Assembly: GCF_002157835.1 (NCBI RefSeq)
Contig: NZ_CP020809.1
Coordinates: 6,882,001-6,946,000 of the forward strand
DNA length: 64,000 nt
Source of the DNA: Mycobacterium dioxanotrophicus
GTDB taxonomy: Bacteria > Actinomycetota > Actinomycetes > Mycobacteriales > Mycobacteriaceae
Direction of reading: 5' to 3'
Under the pieces are notes generated by a model. That model was given only the letters and a program-made list of their open reading frames with translations, searched no databases and was not told the DNA's origin. Numbering within the stretch: the first letter of the stretch is position 1; the number at the start of each line of letters is the position of its first letter. Both the position numbers and the translations under genes were made by a program. This document shows, one piece after another, positions 9,287 through 18,615 of the stretch.

Positions 9287-12220
9287 CTACACCTGGGCGG
9301 GCAGCGACACCGTGTCGTCGTCCTTGCCGTGGTCCTGCCGACGCGGCCGGTACTTGCGGAAGTGGTAGTCCCCACGGGGGTAGACCACCTGCGGCCACCA
9401 GAACCACCGGCCCAGCAGCGTCGCGATCGACGGCATCAACAGCGACCGCACCACAAGGGTGTCCATCAGCAGACCGATCGCGATGGTCGACCCCATCTGG
9501 GCCAGCACGATCAACTGGCTGCCCATCATCGCCGCCATGGTCGCGGCGAACACCAGCCCGGCCGACGTCACCACGCCGCCGGTGCCACCCATCGACCGGA
9601 TGATGCCGGTCTTGAGGCCCGCGTGGATCTCGTCTCTGAACCGCGACACCAACAGCAGGTTGTAGTCCGATCCCACGGCCAGCAGGATGATCACCGACAT
9701 CAGCATGACCAACCACTGCACCTGGATGCCGAAAAGGTCCTGCCACAACAACACTGAGATACCGAACGACGCCGCGATCGAGCTGGCCGCGGTGCCGACG
9801 ATGGTCAATGCGGCCACCACGCTTCGCGTCAGGATCAGCATGATCATGAAGATCAGCGTCAGCGCTGACACCACCGCGATCATCAGGTCGTACCGCGCGC
9901 CGTCGCTCATGTCCTTGTACGTCGCCGCCACGCCGCCGAGATAGATCTTGGCGTCGGACAGCGAGGACATCTTGAGGCCCTCCTGCGCGGCGGTCCGCTC
10001 CGCATCGACGCGCGCGATGCCTTCCGTGGTCGCCGGGTCGGTCTGGTGGGTGATGAACATGCGCGCAGACTTCCCGTCCGGCGACAGGAACATCTTCAGA
10101 CCGCGCTCGAAGTCGGGGTTGGTGAACGCCTCGGGCGGCAGATAGAACAGATCGTCGTTCTTGGCGTCGTCGAAGCTCTGGCCCATCGCCAGCGCGGTAT
10201 TGTTCATCGCCTCCATCTGATCGAGCAGGGCCTTCTGCGAGTTGTACGACGCCAGCGACAGATCTCTGCTGGTCTTCATCGAGGCGATCGTCTGAGGCAG
10301 GAGTGCGGTCAATTTCGGTGCCAGGTCCGCCAATTGGTCGGTGTTGACCTGAACCGAGGCCGTCTTGTCGGTCAGTTCGTCGATCGAATCGAGAGAATCG
10401 AATATCGACCTCGTCGCGGCGCACATGGGAATGTCGAAGCAGTGCGGCTCCCAGTAGAAGTAGTTGCGCAGCGGCCGGAACTGATCATCGAAATTGGCGA
10501 TGTTGTCGCGCATCTTCTCGGTGACGGCGAGCAGCTCTTGCGACTTGGCCGCCGAGTCCTGGGTGAGCTTGGTCTGCTCGAGGGACAGTTGGTACTGCTT
10601 CTCCAGGATGGAGATCGACTCATTGGTCGCGTCGATCATCTTGAGCTGGTCGTCCAACTGCGCCCGCTGGAACGGCAGGTTCAGGTTGCTGGTCTGACCC
10701 TGAATGCTGGTCTGGAAGGGAATCGAGCTGTGCTGGATGGGAATTCCCAGCGGCCGGGTGATGCTCTGGACCATCGCGATGCCCTGCGTGCGCAGCACGT
10801 TCTTGGCCACCCGGTCGAGCACCAGCATGTCGGCCGGGTTGCGCATGTCGTGGTTGGCCTCGACCATGAGGATGTCGGGGTTCATCCGGGCCTGGGTGAA
10901 ATGCCGGTCCGCTGCGGCGAATCCGACGTTCACCGGTGCATCGGTGGGCAGGTACCAGCGGTCGTTGTAGGCGGGCTTGTACCCGGGTACCGCCACCAGA
11001 CCGATCATCACCACAACGGCGCTGGCCACCAGAATCGGTGCGGGCCAACGGACTACCGCAGTACCGACCTTGCGCCAGAACCGGCCCGTGTCGGGCTTCT
11101 TGGCTTCGTACAGCCCGACCAGGGTACCGAGGAAGAGCAGCGCCGGTCCCATGGTCACCGCCGATGCGACCACCACGACCATGCCGATCGCGACGGGCTC
11201 ACCCATGGTGGAGAAGTACGGCAGCCGGGCGAAGCTGAGGCAGTACGTCGCACCGGCGATCGTCAGGCCGGAACCGATGATGACGGGCGCGACGGATTTG
11301 AACGTGGTGTAGTACGCGTCTTCTCGTTCCTCGCCCGAACCGCGTGCCTCGCGGTAGCGACCGAACAGGAAGATGCCGTAGTCGGTCGCCGCGGCGATCG
11401 CGAGCATCGTGAGGATGTTTCCCGCGAACGTCGTCAGGCCGAACACGTCGTGGGTGGCGAGCACCGACACCACACCGCGCGAGCTCAACAGGCCGATCGC
11501 GGTCAGCAACAACTGCACCAGCGTGGTGCGGATCGACCGGTAGACGATGAGCAGCATCACCGCGATGGCCACCAGGGTGAACAGGGTGATCTGGCCGAGG
11601 CTGGCATTGCCGATCACGTGCAGATCGTCGGTCAGGGCCGCGGGGCCTGCGACGTAGGCTTGCACGCCCGGTGGGGCCTGCGTGTTCTTGATGACATCGC
11701 GGACCTTGTTGACGCCCTCGTTGGCCAGGGTCTGGCCTTGCTCACCGGCCAGGTTCAGCATGACGTAGGAAGCCTTGCCGTCAGCGCTCTGTGCGCCCGC
11801 GGCCGTCAGCGTGTCACCCCAGAAGTCCTGGATGTGCTGGATGTGTTCGGGATCCTCACGCAGCTTGCGGATGATCTCGTCGTAGTACCGGTGCGCGTCG
11901 GGGCCGAGCGGCTTCTCGCCCTCCACGACCACCATCACCGTGCTGTTGGAGTTGAACTCCTGGAAGTTCGCGCCCATGCGCTTCATCGCGATCATCGAGG
12001 GCGCATCGGCCGGCGCCATAGGCGCCGAGTGTTCCTCGCCGACGACCTCCAGCTGCGGTGCGATCACGTTGACCACGACCGCGAACACGATCCAGAACAG
12101 GATGATGGGCAGGGCCAGTATGCGCATGGCGTGCGCGAAATAGGGCCGGTGGCCACGGCCTTTCTCGGCGTGCGCCGGCTGCGCGGGTTCGGCGGGCTGA
12201 TCGGGCACGGTATGTGTCAT
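9287..12220 (-). CDS. MmpL-family RND transporter
   Basis: A 977-residue mycobacterial RND exporter of lipids or siderophores. It has a cytoplasmic N-tail, a first membrane helix near residues 32-55, a large periplasmic loop, a first helix bundle, a second periplasmic loop containing coiled-coil-like segments (about 450-700), and a second bundle. The paired proton-relay motifs AATDYGIFLFGRYRE and VGSDYNLLLVSRFRDE are both intact. Its start overlaps the stop of the mmpS gene upstream by four bases, so the two are coupled. Length and the mmpS partner place it with the MmpL4/MmpL5 group, which in mycobacteria handle siderophores and drugs; cargo here is not known. Confidence 0.93.
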   Translation of the reverse strand: MTHTVPDQPAEPAQPAHAEKGRGHRPYFAHAMRILALPIILFWIVFAVVVNVIAPQLEVVGEEHSAPMAPADAPSMIAMKRMGANFQEFNSNSTVMVVVEGEKPLGPDAHRYYDEIIRKLREDPEHIQHIQDFWGDTLTAAGAQSADGKASYVMLNLAGEQGQTLANEGVNKVRDVIKNTQAPPGVQAYVAGPAALTDDLHVIGNASLGQITLFTLVAIAVMLLIVYRSIRTTLVQLLLTAIGLLSSRGVVSVLATHDVFGLTTFAGNILTMLAIAAATDYGIFLFGRYREARGSGEEREDAYYTTFKSVAPVIIGSGLTIAGATYCLSFARLPYFSTMGEPVAIGMVVVVASAVTMGPALLFLGTLVGLYEAKKPDTGRFWRKVGTAVVRWPAPILVASAVVVMIGLVAVPGYKPAYNDRWYLPTDAPVNVGFAAADRHFTQARMNPDILMVEANHDMRNPADMLVLDRVAKNVLRTQGIAMVQSITRPLGIPIQHSSIPFQTSIQGQTSNLNLPFQRAQLDDQLKMIDATNESISILEKQYQLSLEQTKLTQDSAAKSQELLAVTEKMRDNIANFDDQFRPLRNYFYWEPHCFDIPMCAATRSIFDSLDSIDELTDKTASVQVNTDQLADLAPKLTALLPQTIASMKTSRDLSLASYNSQKALLDQMEAMNNTALAMGQSFDDAKNDDLFYLPPEAFTNPDFERGLKMFLSPDGKSARMFITHQTDPATTEGIARVDAERTAAQEGLKMSSLSDAKIYLGGVAATYKDMSDGARYDLMIAVVSALTLIFMIMLILTRSVVAALTIVGTAASSIAASFGISVLLWQDLFGIQVQWLVMLMSVIILLAVGSDYNLLLVSRFRDEIHAGLKTGIIRSMGGTGGVVTSAGLVFAATMAAMMGSQLIVLAQMGSTIAIGLLMDTLVVRSLLMPSIATLLGRWFWWPQVVYPRGDYHFRKYRPRRQDHGKDDDTVSLPAQV

Positions 12221-12657
12221 GCGGACTTCACCAAGCAGTAGGTCTGGGCATTGACGCCATCGGCGGCTTGCTCTTCGCGAACGGTTCCGTTCACCGTGAC
12301 GCGACAGCCGATTTGGTCGCTGTCACTGCGGGCCATGAGGTTGGCGCTGACCGTCGGAAGTGTCGTCGACAGCGTGACCGACCACGGCAGCGTCGTGTTC
12401 ACCTGATGGATGTTGGCGTCCGGGTCGAAGTAGCTGATCTGCGCGGTGGACCCCGGCGGGCCGTACACGTCGTACACCAGCACTTTCGGGTTGAACTGCA
12501 CGATCTCGATGCCGGCACCGGCATTCGCGTTGAGATCTTCGGAGCCGAACATCCGGTGCAGTCGTGACACCACCAGACCCGAGATCGCCAACACGACGAT
12601 CAGGACCAGTGGTATCCACAGCACTTTGAACGCTCGCGCGATGCGACTCGCCACCAC
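12217..12657 (-). CDS. MmpS-family membrane protein
   Basis: A 146-residue partner of the adjacent MmpL. A short basic N-terminus, one membrane helix (about residues 12-30), and an extracytoplasmic beta-rich MmpS domain with two cysteines (IGCRVTV and TYCLV), as in MmpS4/MmpS5. Starts with tandem GTG codons at 12657/12654 after GGGAGG. MmpS proteins assist or stabilise MmpL export. The upstream 60 bases are AT-richer than the surroundings (around 12690-12720) and probably hold the promoter; no regulator gene is adjacent. Confidence 0.92.
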   Translation of the reverse strand: MVASRIARAFKVLWIPLVLIVVLAISGLVVSRLHRMFGSEDLNANAGAGIEIVQFNPKVLVYDVYGPPGSTAQISYFDPDANIHQVNTTLPWSVTLSTTLPTVSANLMARSDSDQIGCRVTVNGTVREEQAADGVNAQTYCLVKSA

Positions 12658-12856
12658 CCATACCTCCCGACATCATCCGAACTGTGCGAACGCTCAGCGA
12701 ATTAGTTCGAATAACTATGTACAGCGGGAAAAGACCTTACACCCAAGCGGGGTTATCCGCTCCACCGAGCCGTGCCTCAATCAGGTGACAACACGGGCGG
12801 GCGCGTCCGGCTTCCCGGTTCACCGGGCAATTTCGCCGTGACCGGACGCAAGGGAG

Positions 12857-13456
12857 TTAGGCGGCCGCTCCCGCGGAACCGTCGCGGCCGACATAGCCAC
12901 GAGCAACAGCGATCTCGGCGAGCAGGCCGCGCAACTCGCGTCGGCCGCGGTGCAGTCTGGACATCACCGTGCCCACCGGAATCTGCAGGATCTCGGCGAT
13001 CTCCTTGTACCGGAAGCCCACAACGTCGGCGTAGTAGACGACGATCCGCTGGAACTCCGGCAGGGACTGCACGGCCTGACAGACTTCGTCGTCGCCCAGC
13101 GCCTCAAGCGCGGCGAGCTCCGCCGAGGCCAGCTCGACGGTCGAACGTGCTGCCACAGCAGCCAACTGCGACTCGGTGACGGTGTCGGCCAGCACCTCGT
13201 CCGGCCTGCGCTGGGCGGCGCGATACGAGTTGATCCACGTGTTGGTCAGGATCCGGAACAGCCACGCCCTGATGTTGGTGCCGTCTTCGAACGTGTGAAA
13301 ACTGGCGTAGGCCTTGAGCATTGTCTCCTGCACCAAGTCCTCGGCATCCGCGGCGCTGCGCGCGTACTTGCGCGCGACCCCGTAAAGCTGATCCAACAGG
13401 GGCAGCGCGTCGCGCTCGAATCGCACACTCATAGGGACTGGCTTGGTGACTGGCAT
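12857..13456 (-). CDS. ECF RNA polymerase sigma factor, SigH/SigR type
   Basis: A 199-residue sigma-70 factor. Region 2 shows [33 protein letters not shown] and [24 protein letters not shown]; region 4 shows [20 protein letters not shown] and [19 protein letters not shown]. This is the pattern of mycobacterial SigH, the oxidative and heat stress sigma factor. The frame is open further upstream to 13612, but ATG 13456 has AGGAG at good spacing and fits family length. SigH normally has a zinc anti-sigma gene (HxxxCxxC) directly downstream; here none is present on either side, so it is an orphan paralogue. Confidence 0.88.
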   Translation of the reverse strand: MPVTKPVPMSVRFERDALPLLDQLYGVARKYARSAADAEDLVQETMLKAYASFHTFEDGTNIRAWLFRILTNTWINSYRAAQRRPDEVLADTVTESQLAAVAARSTVELASAELAALEALGDDEVCQAVQSLPEFQRIVVYYADVVGFRYKEIAEILQIPVGTVMSRLHRGRRELRGLLAEIAVARGYVGRDGSAGAAA

Positions 13457-13730
13457 GGCCCCGCTCCTGCCGTTTGTCGTCGATCCGGTCCTGGCCACTT
13501 CGTAACCCGAAGCTATCCCGCGCCGGAGCCCGCTCCCAGGGGGTTTACCTCCGGGTTCATGCTGGTTTCCCGACGCGACCGCGAGTGTTACGGGCGGCCG
13601 TCCGACTGTCATGACCGCAGCATGGCACCTGAAGTCAACTTGAGGTCAAGGCGTTCCATGGCGCGGCACGGGCATGGCAGTCGGGGCGATGCTGAGCGCG
13701 CGGCAGCCGCGGACTTTAGGGTCATCAGCT

Positions 13731-15146
13731 ATGAACCGCCTCGATCGCTTCTTCGAAATCTCGGCGCGCGGCTCCAGTGTCTCCGCCGAGATACGAGGTG
13801 GCGTCGTCACGTTCATCGCGATGGCCTACATCATCGTGCTGAACCCCGTCATCCTGTCGAGCGCTCAAGACGTGGCAGGCAACAAGCTGGCGTTCGCGCA
13901 AGTGTCGGCGACGACGTCCCTGGCCGCCGGGGTGATGACGATCCTGTTCGGCGTCATCGCCCGGATGCCGTTCGCGTTCGCGGCAGGCCTCGGCATCAAC
14001 TCGTTCCTGGCCACCACTGTCGTCGGGTCGGTGACGTGGCCGGAGGCGATGGGCCTCGTCGTCATCAACGGCCTGGTGATCGTGCTGTTGGCGGCCAGCG
14101 GTCTGCGGCGGCTGGTGTTCGACGCCGTGCCGATCCAGCTCAAGCTCGCCATCACCGCGGGCATCGGGTTGTTCATCTTGTTCATCGGCCTCGTCGACGC
14201 CGGCTTCGTGGGTTCCACCGGCCGCCCGTCGCCGCCGGTGGGCCTGGGCAGCGGCGGCACCGGCTCGATCAACACCGTGCCCACCGTGGTGTTCGTGTTC
14301 ACCTTGCTGATCACCGGCATCCTCGTGGCCCGGCGGGTACGCGGAGGCATCCTGATCGGCCTGGCCGCGGGCACCGTGATCGCAATCATCGTCGAGGCGA
14401 TCTGGCACCTGGGGTCGGCGACCGAGCACCCCGGCGGCTGGGGACTGTCGGTGCCGTCGCTCTCCGGCTCTCCGTTCGCGCTGCCCGACATGTCTCTGGT
14501 CGGCGCCTTCAGCCTCGGCAGCTTCGGCCGGATCGGCGCGCTGGCGGCCATCATGCTGGTGTTCACGCTCGTGTTCGCGAACTTCTTCGACGCCATGGGC
14601 ACCATGACCGGGCTGTCCCGGGAAGCCGGCCTGGCCGACGCCCAGGGCACCTTCCCGCGGCTGCGGGCCGCACTGATCGTGGAGGGCGCGGGTGCCGTCG
14701 TCGGCGGCGCGACCTCCGCGTCGTCGAACACGGTCTTCATCGAGTCGGGCGCGGGCATCGAGGAGGGGGCCCGCACCGGCCTGGCGAACCTGGTCACCGG
14801 TGCGCTGTTCCTGGCGGCGATGTTCGTCTCGCCGCTGGCCTCGATCGTGCCAACGGAAGTCGCCGCCGCGGCACTGGTCATCGTGGGAGCGATGATGGTG
14901 TCGCACTTGCGCCACATCGACATCTCTGAGTTCTCGATCGCGCTGCCGGTCGTGCTCACGGTGGCGACCATGGCGTTCAGCTACTCGATCGCGAACGGCA
15001 TCGGCGTCGGTTTCGTCGCGTGGGCGGTGCTGCGGTCGGCCGCAGGCAAAGCCCGGGAGATCAGCCCGCTGCTGTGGATCGTCGCCGCCGGCTTCATCTT
15101 GTACTTCGCTCGCGGCTGGATCGAGTCGCTCATCGGCATGCACTGA
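13731..15146 (+). CDS. NCS2/AzgA-type purine (guanine/hypoxanthine) permease
   Basis: A 471-residue membrane transporter with about 12-14 hydrophobic helices. The family marks are GGVVTFIAMAYIIVLNP near the N-terminus, PFAFAAGLGINSFLA, NFFDAMGTMTGLSREAGL and GATSASSNTVFIESGAGIEEGARTGLANL. These fit the AzgA/PbuG branch, which carries adenine, guanine or hypoxanthine with protons, rather than the xanthine/uracil branch. ATG 13731 is the best start because the conserved N-terminus MNRLDRFFEI begins there. Single gene, divergent from the sigma factor. Confidence 0.88.
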   Translation: MNRLDRFFEISARGSSVSAEIRGGVVTFIAMAYIIVLNPVILSSAQDVAGNKLAFAQVSATTSLAAGVMTILFGVIARMPFAFAAGLGINSFLATTVVGSVTWPEAMGLVVINGLVIVLLAASGLRRLVFDAVPIQLKLAITAGIGLFILFIGLVDAGFVGSTGRPSPPVGLGSGGTGSINTVPTVVFVFTLLITGILVARRVRGGILIGLAAGTVIAIIVEAIWHLGSATEHPGGWGLSVPSLSGSPFALPDMSLVGAFSLGSFGRIGALAAIMLVFTLVFANFFDAMGTMTGLSREAGLADAQGTFPRLRAALIVEGAGAVVGGATSASSNTVFIESGAGIEEGARTGLANLVTGALFLAAMFVSPLASIVPTEVAAAALVIVGAMMVSHLRHIDISEFSIALPVVLTVATMAFSYSIANGIGVGFVAWAVLRSAAGKAREISPLLWIVAAGFILYFARGWIESLIGMH

Positions 15147-15164
15147 CAGGTAATGTTCAGGCTC

Positions 15165-15247
15165 ATGGGAGACGCGCCGCCGATGAGCCGCTTGCGCGAA
15201 GAGAAATCAAACCGATGAGCCGCTTGCGCGAAGAGAGCAAGCAGTGA
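15165..15247 (+). repeat. Tandem 32-bp repeat encoding two overlapping mini-ORFs ahead of the DUF808 gene
   Basis: A 25-base unit beginning CCGATGAGCCGCTTGCGCGA is present twice, at 15180-15204 and 15212-15236, a period of 32. Each copy encodes MSRLREE. The first mini-ORF (ATG 15165 or 15183) ends at 15218 with TGA overlapping the ATG (15215) of the second; the second ends at 15247 with TGA overlapping the GTG start (15244) of the DUF808 gene. So two tiny peptides are chained by ATGA and GTGA overlaps into the real gene. This resembles the arrangement of mycobacterial MIRU elements, though the sequence is not one I can match to MIRU. Confidence 0.85.
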
Positions 15248-16203
15248 GCGCCGGGCTGTTCGGTTTGCTCGACGACGTCGCGGCGCTGGCACGTCTCGCC
15301 GCGGCCTCAATCGACGACATCGGCGCTGCGACGGGGAAAGCCACCGCGAAGGCCGCCGGCGTGGTGATCGACGACACCGCGGTGACGCCTCAGTACGTGC
15401 ACGGCATCACTGCCGATCGCGAACTTCCGGTCATCAAGCGCATCGCGATCGGTTCGCTGCGCAACAAGATCGTGTTCATCCTGCCGGTCGCCTTGCTGCT
15501 CAGCCAGTTCGCGCCCTGGATGCTGACCCCGATCCTGATGCTGGGCGCGACCTACCTCTGCTTCGAAGGGGCCGAAAAGGTCTGGGGCTACGTCGCCAAG
15601 CACGGAGCCGGAGGGCATCACGACGCGCCGGCCGGCGCCGTCGGCGGGGACGCCGAGCGTTACATGGTGACCGGCGCGATCCGCACCGACTTCATCCTGT
15701 CCGCCGAGATCATGGTCATCGCCCTCAATGAGGTGACCCACCAACCGTTCTTCCCCCGGCTGATCATCCTGGTCATCGTCGCACTGGTGATCACCGCGGC
15801 GGTGTACGGCGTGGTGGCCGGCATCGTGAAGATGGACGATATCGGACTGGCACTGACACAACGCAATTCGCGTTTCGCCAAATGGATCGGCCGGGGCCTG
15901 GTCGCCGGTATGCCCAAGCTGCTCACGGCGCTGTCGGCCATCGGCACGGTCGCGATGCTCTGGGTCGGCGGCCACATCCTGCTCGTCGGCACCAATACCC
16001 TTGGCTGGCACGGCCCGTACGGTCTGGTGCACCACGCCGAAGAATTCGTGCATCACGCATTGGCGAATGCGGCGGGTCTTGGCGGAGTGGCGGCGTGGCT
16101 GGTCAACACCGCCGCATCGGCGGTCATCGGGTTGGTGGTCGGCGCCATCGTGGTCGCGACCATGCACGTGCTGCCATTCGGCAAGAAGGACAAGCACTCC
16201 TGA
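15244..16203 (+). CDS. DUF808 family membrane protein (YedI-like)
   Basis: A 319-residue protein beginning MSAGLFGLLDDVAALARLAA with the family signature through KVWGYV near residue 115. Several hydrophobic helices (about 75-110, 155-195, 225-255, 280-305) show an inner-membrane protein; a charged loop IRTDFILSAEIMVIAL sits between them. Biochemical role of DUF808 is unknown. The GTG start overlaps the stop of the second mini-ORF of the repeat leader, so its translation is probably coupled to that leader. Length is normal for the family. Confidence 0.85.
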   Translation: MSAGLFGLLDDVAALARLAAASIDDIGAATGKATAKAAGVVIDDTAVTPQYVHGITADRELPVIKRIAIGSLRNKIVFILPVALLLSQFAPWMLTPILMLGATYLCFEGAEKVWGYVAKHGAGGHHDAPAGAVGGDAERYMVTGAIRTDFILSAEIMVIALNEVTHQPFFPRLIILVIVALVITAAVYGVVAGIVKMDDIGLALTQRNSRFAKWIGRGLVAGMPKLLTALSAIGTVAMLWVGGHILLVGTNTLGWHGPYGLVHHAEEFVHHALANAAGLGGVAAWLVNTAASAVIGLVVGAIVVATMHVLPFGKKDKHS

Positions 16204-16304
16204 GCCTGGTGCTGCGGTCGGTGCCGATGTCATACCGCGGTAGCACATCAAGATCGGACGACAGACCGATGTGGAGGGCCCCCTCGACTTCATAGCGTCA
16301 ATCC

Positions 16305-16559
16305 ATGACGCAAGCACAACGTTCACCAGCCCACCAGATGGCGCTCGTCGCACGTGCATTGCCGCGCGCCGTCCCCGTCGCGATACCCGCCATCCGGCCC
16401 CGTCCGACCACCGGCAGACACCACCGAATCATCGCGGCCGTACGTGCCTGGCTGCTGGCACCTGCGTTCACACCAAGGCCGCCGCAGGAGTACCACCGAC
16501 CGCACCGACTGGACTTCATCGAGGACGCCGCGATGGGCCGCGAGATGTTGCGGCTGTAG
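16305..16559 (+). CDS. Small basic hypothetical protein
   Basis: An 84-residue frame rich in Arg, Pro and His with a short hydrophobic patch (AAVRAWLLAPAF) and a more acidic end DFIEDAAMGREMLRL. Third codon positions are mostly G or C, as in coding DNA here, but there is no clear ribosome-binding site and no recognisable domain. It fills most of the 434-base gap between the DUF808 gene and the histidine kinase; the remainder of that gap shows nothing I can name. Confidence 0.4.
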   Translation: MTQAQRSPAHQMALVARALPRAVPVAIPAIRPRPTTGRHHRIIAAVRAWLLAPAFTPRPPQEYHRPHRLDFIEDAAMGREMLRL

Positions 16560-16637
16560 CTCTACGACCGTGGTAGGACACATCCATCCCCCCGCGGAAC
16601 GATGCGAACCGGCGACCGGGGCTTCTACGATCGGAAC

Positions 16638-17837
16638 ATGCTGAGTGCGATGGCGCGCTCCGTGCGCGAGCAGATGCGCCGGCAAGGCGAGTCGATCCCG
16701 GTCGGCCACAACTGGGCGTCTGTGATCGCGGTCGACGCCACCGTGGTGGGCGCCGCGGTGATCGCCGCCGTCCAGCGTCCGGCCGCCGACCTCGCCGTGT
16801 CCCTGCTCGCGCTTGCCCTGGCGGTCGCGCCGTTTGTGCAGGTCTACGCGTCGGGCGCCAAGTTCAAGGCTCCGGTGGTGTGGGCCGCCTGGACGGCCGC
16901 GACGGCGTTGCTGCTGTTCGCGACGTCCACGCCGGTCGCCAACGATTTCGCTCCCCTGCTGGTGGTGCTGATGGTGGGCGAGGTGACGTCGCTGACCGGG
17001 ATACCGGGCGGGTGCCTTTCCTCGCTCTGCGCCGCCGCTCTGCTGTTGACCGCGTCGGCTCTGCACAGGCTCGACAATGTTCCGCTCTATCTCGGCATCC
17101 TCGGAATGGGTTGGCTGGTGGGCTATCTCATGCGGGTGCAGACCGTATTGATGGAGCAGCAGCAGCAAGCCCAGGCAGCGTTGGCAACCCATGCCGCAGC
17201 AGACGAGCGGCGCCGCATCGCGCGCGAGGTGCACGACGTCATCGCCCACTCGCTCAGCGTGACGCTGCTGCACATCACGGGCGCTCGCCGCGGATTGCAG
17301 CAGGACCGCGATGTCGAGGATGCCGTCGATGCGCTCGAGCAGGCCGAACACCTGGGCCGCCAGGCGATGGCCGACATCCGCCGGACGGTCGGTCTCCTCG
17401 ACGGCGCCCCGATGGGCACCACGCCCGAGCCGGGCATCGACGACATCTCCGCTCTGATCGACGACTTCGTCCGCGCGGGCCTCACGGTGCAATTCACCGC
17501 GAGTGGACGCGCCGCGCAGGTCTCCCCCGCTGTCGGCCTGGCCCTGTACCGCATCACACAAGAGTCGCTGGCCAATATCGCCAAGCATTCGCCTGAAGCT
17601 AAATCTACTGTGACGCTGGCGATCTCACGCACATCGGTAACACTGAACGTGTTCAATCAACTGCCGGTGGCGGTAACAGCCGGATGTACAGAAGGGCGTG
17701 GTGTGCGCGGGATGCGACAGCGCGTCGGGCAACTCGGCGGCATCATCAGCGTCGGCCCGACGTCCGACGGCTGGGCGGTACGCACCAACATTCCGCTCGG
17801 CACCACCGACTCGTCCTGCCCGTTGGCGTCGTCATGA
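16638..17837 (+). CDS. NarL-type sensor histidine kinase (HisKA_3)
   Basis: A 399-residue membrane sensor. Five or six hydrophobic segments span roughly residues 28-165, followed by a short coiled coil (MEQQQQAQAALA), then the phosphoacceptor helix ERRRIAREVHDVIAHSLSV with its His, a dimerisation region, and an ATPase with N-box TQESLANIAKHSPEA and G-box EGRGVRGMRQRVGQLGG. The membrane part has no large outer loop, so the signal is probably sensed in or near the membrane. Its stop overlaps the start of the response regulator by ATGA, so they form one coupled pair. Confidence 0.9.
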   Translation: MLSAMARSVREQMRRQGESIPVGHNWASVIAVDATVVGAAVIAAVQRPAADLAVSLLALALAVAPFVQVYASGAKFKAPVVWAAWTAATALLLFATSTPVANDFAPLLVVLMVGEVTSLTGIPGGCLSSLCAAALLLTASALHRLDNVPLYLGILGMGWLVGYLMRVQTVLMEQQQQAQAALATHAAADERRRIAREVHDVIAHSLSVTLLHITGARRGLQQDRDVEDAVDALEQAEHLGRQAMADIRRTVGLLDGAPMGTTPEPGIDDISALIDDFVRAGLTVQFTASGRAAQVSPAVGLALYRITQESLANIAKHSPEAKSTVTLAISRTSVTLNVFNQLPVAVTAGCTEGRGVRGMRQRVGQLGGIISVGPTSDGWAVRTNIPLGTTDSSCPLASS

Positions 17838-18565
17838 CCGACCCGGCGCCCGAGATCGCGGTCCTGCTCGTCGACGATCAGGACCTGGTGCGCTCTGGGC
17901 TCCGCCGGATCCTGCGCCGCAAGGACGGGTTCACCATCATCGCCGAATGCGCCGACGGCGACGAGGTGGCCGCCGCGGTCGGCAGGCACCGCCCCGACGT
18001 GGTCGTGATGGATCTGCGGATGAAACGCGTCGACGGCATCGAAGCCACCCGCCTGCTCACCGCGCAGTCGGGTCCACCTGTGCTGGCCCTGACCACCTTC
18101 AACGACGACGAACTGCTGTCGGGCGTGCTGCGGGCCGGGGCAGCCGGATTCGTCCTGAAGGACTCCTCCGCCGAAGAGCTGATCCGGGCGGTCCGGGCGG
18201 TCGCTGCGGGACACAGCTACCTCGACCCTGCCGTGACGTCAAGGGTTCTCAGCACCTACCGCAAAGCCGCCACGTCACCGCGCGCCACCGCCGTCAGCGA
18301 CCTCACAGCGCGTGAACTCGATGTCCTGACCCTCATCGCCAGGGGCCGGTCGAACTCCGAGATCGCTGACGAACTAAGCATTTCCGGGCTCACTGTCAAG
18401 AGCCACATTGGCCGAATCTTCGTCAAGCTGAACCTGCGTGACCGGGCCGCCGCGATCATCCACGCCTACGACACCGGGATCGTCGCCCCCCCAGTGACAC
18501 AGGAGCCGGGAAACCGGTCAGCTAAAGTGGTATCCGTCACGTTGGAAAATCCGCGCCCTCGGTAG
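17834..18565 (+). CDS. NarL/FixJ-family response regulator
   Basis: A 243-residue partner of the preceding kinase. The receiver shows acidic pair LLVDDQDLVR, phospho-acceptor VVVMDLRMKRVDG near residue 56-60, and the conserved Lys in GFVLKDSSAEEL. The LuxR DNA-binding domain reads LTARELDVLTLIARGRSNSE and IADELSISGLTVKSHIGRIF. A C-terminal tail of about 30 residues follows the DNA-binding domain. Targets are not shown by sequence; the Crp gene begins 50 bases downstream on the same strand and may be read through. Confidence 0.9.
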   Translation: MTDPAPEIAVLLVDDQDLVRSGLRRILRRKDGFTIIAECADGDEVAAAVGRHRPDVVVMDLRMKRVDGIEATRLLTAQSGPPVLALTTFNDDELLSGVLRAGAAGFVLKDSSAEELIRAVRAVAAGHSYLDPAVTSRVLSTYRKAATSPRATAVSDLTARELDVLTLIARGRSNSEIADELSISGLTVKSHIGRIFVKLNLRDRAAAIIHAYDTGIVAPPVTQEPGNRSAKVVSVTLENPRPR

Positions 18566-18615
18566 GGTACGAAATTGACGGTGACGCCTGAGTCGATTAG
18601 TTGAAGGGGGGCGGC

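Noticed and set aside
8547..10424. Minus-strand open frame of 625 codons bridging the flavoprotein and MmpL genes
   Set aside because: Runs in the wrong frame of both genes; low-complexity Arg/Gly/Asp sequence.
10046..12241. Long plus-strand open frame (731 codons) across the MmpL gene
   Set aside because: It is a shadow of the GC-rich codon bias of MmpL, is rich in Arg/His/Gly with no domain, and MmpL has full family motifs.
12950..14929. Long plus-strand open frame of 659 codons over the sigma factor and permease genes
   Set aside because: It covers two well-supported genes on different frames and its composition is Arg/Gly/Ala-rich without any motif.
13725..15143. Minus-strand open frame of 472 codons opposite the purine permease
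   Set aside because: Asp/His/Arg-rich antisense shadow; the permease on the plus strand has clear membrane helices and family motifs.
15165..15247. Identification of the tandem repeat as a MIRU element
   Set aside because: The overlap arrangement is alike, but the sequence does not match the MIRU consensus that I know, so only the likeness is noted.
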